A stretch of 64,000 bases of DNA, taken from positions 2,059,001 to 2,123,000 of the forward strand of contig NZ_CP154630.1 of NCBI RefSeq assembly GCF_039555535.1, written 5' to 3'. The translations under genes and the position numbers were made by a program. Below the pieces are notes generated by a model, which was given only the letters and a program-made list of their open reading frames with translations, was not told the origin of the DNA and did not search any database. Each line of letters opens with the position of its first letter. The first letter of the stretch is position 1. The stretch is from Stenotrophomonas maltophilia (GTDB taxonomy: Bacteria > Pseudomonadota > Gammaproteobacteria > Xanthomonadales > Xanthomonadaceae). Of this stretch, positions 61,382 through 64,000 are shown piece after piece.

Positions 61382-62839
61382 TCAGGGCAGCGTGAGGCGG
61401 TACACCAGCACGCGGTTGTCGTTGTCGTAGGGGCTGTCGCAGGCCTGGCCCTGCATGCGGCAATGGCGGGCGATGAAGTCGTTGTCGTTGCCGATCAGCA
61501 GCAGTACGTCGTTCGGGTGCCGTGGGTCCAGCGCCGGCAGCACGTCCATGGCTTCCCACTTCTCTGACAGCAGTCCGGCATGTGGGCCGCGCTTCGTGTC
61601 CAGGTCCAGCCCGGCACGGGCCAGCTGCGGGCGGTCCAGCAGGTTCAGCAGTTCGTCGCTGCGTGCTGGCATGATCTCCGGCTTCAGCGCGGTGTCGGTC
61701 GGGTGGGCCAGAACCGAGGGCGTGCCGGTTTCATAAGCACTTTCGGCCAGGTTGGCGGCATCGGCCACATCGACCAGCAGCACCGACTTGTAGACGATCG
61801 GGTCGTCGCCGTCCTTGCCCAGCCCGTTTCCGTCGCGCGCCAGCAGCAGGAAGCGATGACCGTCCAACGCACGCAGCTCGCTCTGCGCGGCGGTGCGGTC
61901 CAGCTTGCCCTTGCCATCGTGCGCGTAAGCGGGCAGGGCCATCACGTAATGGCCGATCGGCTGCTGTGGTGTCGGCGAGGCCGTCACGTCGTAGACCAGC
62001 ACGCGGGTGTTGATGCGACCGGCCGCGTTGCCCTGCGCGCTGTCCTGCAGGGTCGCGCTCTGCAGGGCCACGAACAGGCGGCTGCCGTCAGGCGACAGTC
62101 CCATGCCTTCCACGCCCTGGTTGTTGCGGCGGCCAGTCTGCGGTGGCGCCAGCGAACCGAATGCCGGCCGGCCTTCGCGCTGAGGACGGATGGCAGGCGG
62201 TGCCACGATCACGCCCTGCAGCTGGCCCTCTGCATCGAAGTAATAGACGTTGGCGGTGTACTCATCGCCGATGTAGAAGTGGCCATCGGCGGTGAACTGC
62301 AGTGATTCCGCATCCAGCGAGACCTTGCCTGCACCGGCGCCGCTGGTAGGCGAGGGCAGCACCACCTCGCGCTGGGTGATCGTATGGTCGCCCGGGTCGG
62401 CGCCGGTGAACGGCTGGCCGTTGAAGTCCTTCAGTACCACGCCCTTGTCGGGCGCCATCGTCAGCGTGCCAAGCTCGGGCTTGCCCGGGGAAACGTCGAT
62501 GCGCAGCTGCATGCGCTCGACGCGGCCGGTGTAGTCGTAGAACAGGCCAGCCCCGGGATCGTTGCGGCCGCGGTCGGGCAGGGTCCACAACACGCCTTCG
62601 TAGCCGTTGGCAGTGCGCTTCCAGGTGCCGGGCTGCACCGCCAGCGACGAGAACGATCCCAGCGTGTCACCCAGGAAGTCCACCGTGCCCGCCGACAGCC
62701 GCCCGGCGGCGACCAGGCCTTTGTCCACATAGCTGCGACCGCCCAGCTGCAGGGTACGCGGCGCTGCACCCGTTGCCTCATGCGGAGCGGAGTATCCGCT
62801 GGCGGAGAGAGTGGCCATCAGCAGGGCGGTCGTGAGCAT
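61382..62839 (-). CDS. Esterase-like protein of the phytase superfamily, exported
   Basis: A 485-residue protein with a signal peptide (MLTTALLMATLSASGYSAPH). The body looks like a six-bladed beta-propeller of the phytase-like family: DFLGDTLGSFSSLAVQPGTW, GVLWTLPDRGRNDPGAGLFY, SLDAESLQFTADGHFYIGDE, NNQGVEGMGLSPDGSRLFVA and VLLLIGNDNDFIARHCRMQG. Several acidic clusters could bind calcium. Members are thought to hydrolyse phosphate esters or sugars, but few are tested. The ATG at 62839 has GGAG upstream. It follows a TonB receptor gene by 21 bases, so the two are one unit, suggesting release and uptake of a phosphorylated substrate. Confidence 0.78.
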   Translation of the reverse strand: MLTTALLMATLSASGYSAPHEATGAAPRTLQLGGRSYVDKGLVAAGRLSAGTVDFLGDTLGSFSSLAVQPGTWKRTANGYEGVLWTLPDRGRNDPGAGLFYDYTGRVERMQLRIDVSPGKPELGTLTMAPDKGVVLKDFNGQPFTGADPGDHTITQREVVLPSPTSGAGAGKVSLDAESLQFTADGHFYIGDEYTANVYYFDAEGQLQGVIVAPPAIRPQREGRPAFGSLAPPQTGRRNNQGVEGMGLSPDGSRLFVALQSATLQDSAQGNAAGRINTRVLVYDVTASPTPQQPIGHYVMALPAYAHDGKGKLDRTAAQSELRALDGHRFLLLARDGNGLGKDGDDPIVYKSVLLVDVADAANLAESAYETGTPSVLAHPTDTALKPEIMPARSDELLNLLDRPQLARAGLDLDTKRGPHAGLLSEKWEAMDVLPALDPRHPNDVLLLIGNDNDFIARHCRMQGQACDSPYDNDNRVLVYRLTLP

Positions 62840-62860
62840 CAGTGGACTCCGTGCGGTCAA

Positions 62861-64000
62861 TCAGAAGCGAAGGTCGATCGTACCGAACACCTGGCGTGGT
62901 GCCGAGGCATGGAACACGTACAGCTTGCCGGCCGGGTCGCTCGGGGCGAACACGCTCGAATCCAGGTTGCTGGCATAGCGCTTGTTGGTCAGGTTGGTCA
63001 CGTTGAACGACACGCGCATGCCCTTGGCGAAGCCGACCTGGCCGAAGTCATAGCCACCGGCCAGATCGAACACGGTAAAGCCACCGAAGCCCTGGTCGTT
63101 GGTGTAGGTGTAGAAGCGCTCGCCGGTGTACTTGCCGCGCAGGCTGACGAACCAGCCGTTGTCGCGCCAGGTGATTTCGGTGGCCAGCAGCTGCTTGGGT
63201 GTATCGGTCTGGATCTTGCCCTTGATCTGCTGCTCGACGCCGGCCTGCACGTAGTTCGACGCATAGGTCGAGCGGTTCAGCGAGGCCGAGGTGTACCAGC
63301 TGAAGTGCTCGTTCGGGGTCCACAGCACGGTCAGCTCGGCACCACGGCTGTCGACGCCGCCCACGTTGTAGAAGCGGTTGCCGCAGGTCGGGCCGACCGG
63401 CTGCCGCGAGTCGCAGGGGTTGTACTGCAGCAGGCGGTTGTCGAAGCGCACGCTGTAGGCCGCGACCGAGGCCTGCAGGGTATCGGTGACGAAGCGGTAG
63501 CCGGCCTCCAGCGAGCGGGATTCTTCCGGCTTCAGGTTGCCCTGCGCGTTCCAGGTGGCCTGGCTGACTGCCTGCGGGCCCAGCTTGAAGCCGCCCTGGA
63601 ACATGGCGATGTTCTCGGCGTAGCTGGCGAATACTTCGTGATGCTCGGCCAGGCGGAAGTTGGCGCCGATGCTGGGCAGGAAGTTCTTGCTGGCCTTCAG
63701 TGAGCCGGTGGCGAACTGGTTGTTGGAGGTCGGCGAGATCGGCGCCTTCGCGTCGCCGGGCAGGGCCTGCGCATCGGAGGTGGCATGCGGGCTCTTTGCG
63801 CCGAACTCCAGGGTCAGGCGATCATCGAGCAGGCGCCAGGTGTCCTTCAGGAAGAACTGGTGGGTCTTCCAGCGCGTGCGCTGGGCGAACACGCCAACGT
63901 CGGAGGGCAGGGTGTTCATGCCGCTCAGGTCGCGCGGGCCGTCCACGGCGGTCTGGTAGCGCTCGGCGCTGCTGGTGTTGCGCTCGTACCAGACGCCGCC
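62861..64000 (-). CDS. TonB-dependent receptor, partial (5' end outside window)
   Basis: The open frame enters from the right edge and ends at 62861, leaving about 380 C-terminal residues. They are beta-barrel sequence: FGAKSPHATSDAQ, FLPSIGANFRLAEHHEVFAS, GNLKPEESRSLEAGYRFVTD, GVDSRGAELTVLWTPNEHFS, VFDLAGGYDFGQVG and NVTNLTNKRYASN, ending VFGTIDLRF with the terminal phenylalanine. The motifs are typical of TonB receptors with long extracellular loops. The plug and signal peptide are not visible. Coupling to a phytase-like protein 21 bases downstream suggests a phosphate- or sugar-linked ligand rather than the siderophore coded next door. Confidence 0.85.
   Translation of the reverse strand, partial: GGVWYERNTSSAERYQTAVDGPRDLSGMNTLPSDVGVFAQRTRWKTHQFFLKDTWRLLDDRLTLEFGAKSPHATSDAQALPGDAKAPISPTSNNQFATGSLKASKNFLPSIGANFRLAEHHEVFASYAENIAMFQGGFKLGPQAVSQATWNAQGNLKPEESRSLEAGYRFVTDTLQASVAAYSVRFDNRLLQYNPCDSRQPVGPTCGNRFYNVGGVDSRGAELTVLWTPNEHFSWYTSASLNRSTYASNYVQAGVEQQIKGKIQTDTPKQLLATEITWRDNGWFVSLRGKYTGERFYTYTNDQGFGGFTVFDLAGGYDFGQVGFAKGMRVSFNVTNLTNKRYASNLDSSVFAPSDPAGKLYVFHASAPRQVFGTIDLRF

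Overview
The window is GC-rich, densely coded DNA from a gammaproteobacterium of the family Xanthomonadaceae. It most likely belongs to the Stenotrophomonas maltophilia complex. Three things point there: a catecholate siderophore operon ordered entC-entE-entB-carrier protein-entF-entA with a split EntB, many short GTAG-headed palindromes of the SMAG/REP type, and several large TonB-dependent receptors. No tRNA, rRNA, CRISPR array, transposase or prophage was recognised.

Left part (1-17.6 kb), surface attachment. A tight minus-strand Tad/Flp pilus operon runs flp, cpaA, tadE-like, cpaB, cpaC, cpaE, cpaF, tadB, tadC, tadD-like and leaves the window at its left edge. An AraC-type regulator and a plus-strand pair follow: a giant trimeric autotransporter adhesin carrying eight tandem copies of a 41-residue glycine-rich repeat, and a lipoprotein joining a BamE-like region to an OmpA peptidoglycan-binding domain.

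Middle part (17.6-38 kb), mixed metabolism and transport. It holds a MerR regulator divergent from a methyltransferase, MgtC-like and ClC membrane proteins, a FecA-like receptor, an M14 peptidase, a LysR regulator divergent from an MdtJI-type efflux pair, a VOC protein, a BetT-type choline transporter, a second TonB receptor and a quinone oxidoreductase. The class I ribonucleotide reductase operon nrdA-nrdB-flavodoxin-thioredoxin follows, preceded by two candidate NrdR boxes.

Manganese module (38-43 kb). mntH and mntR are divergent. Next to them, a periplasmic thioredoxin-fold protein and a TonB-dependent receptor form an overlapping operon. Both mntH and the receptor have an upstream palindrome matching the MntR box, which suggests a complete outer- and inner-membrane manganese uptake route beside a ribonucleotide reductase with its own flavodoxin. 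A Mn-type superoxide dismutase lies a few kilobases away.

Right part (43-64 kb). A DesT-like repressor faces a desC-desB-type desaturase operon across a double palindrome. Then come sodA-flavin reductase-TPR, a thioredoxin-fold lipoprotein, a GNAT acetyltransferase, a luciferase-like oxidoreductase and a DUF3817-like protein. The full siderophore operon (MFS exporter, entC, entE, entB, aryl carrier protein, entF, entA) is almost entirely built with ATGA/TGATG stop-start overlaps. The window ends in a phytase-like protein paired with a TonB receptor cut by the right edge.
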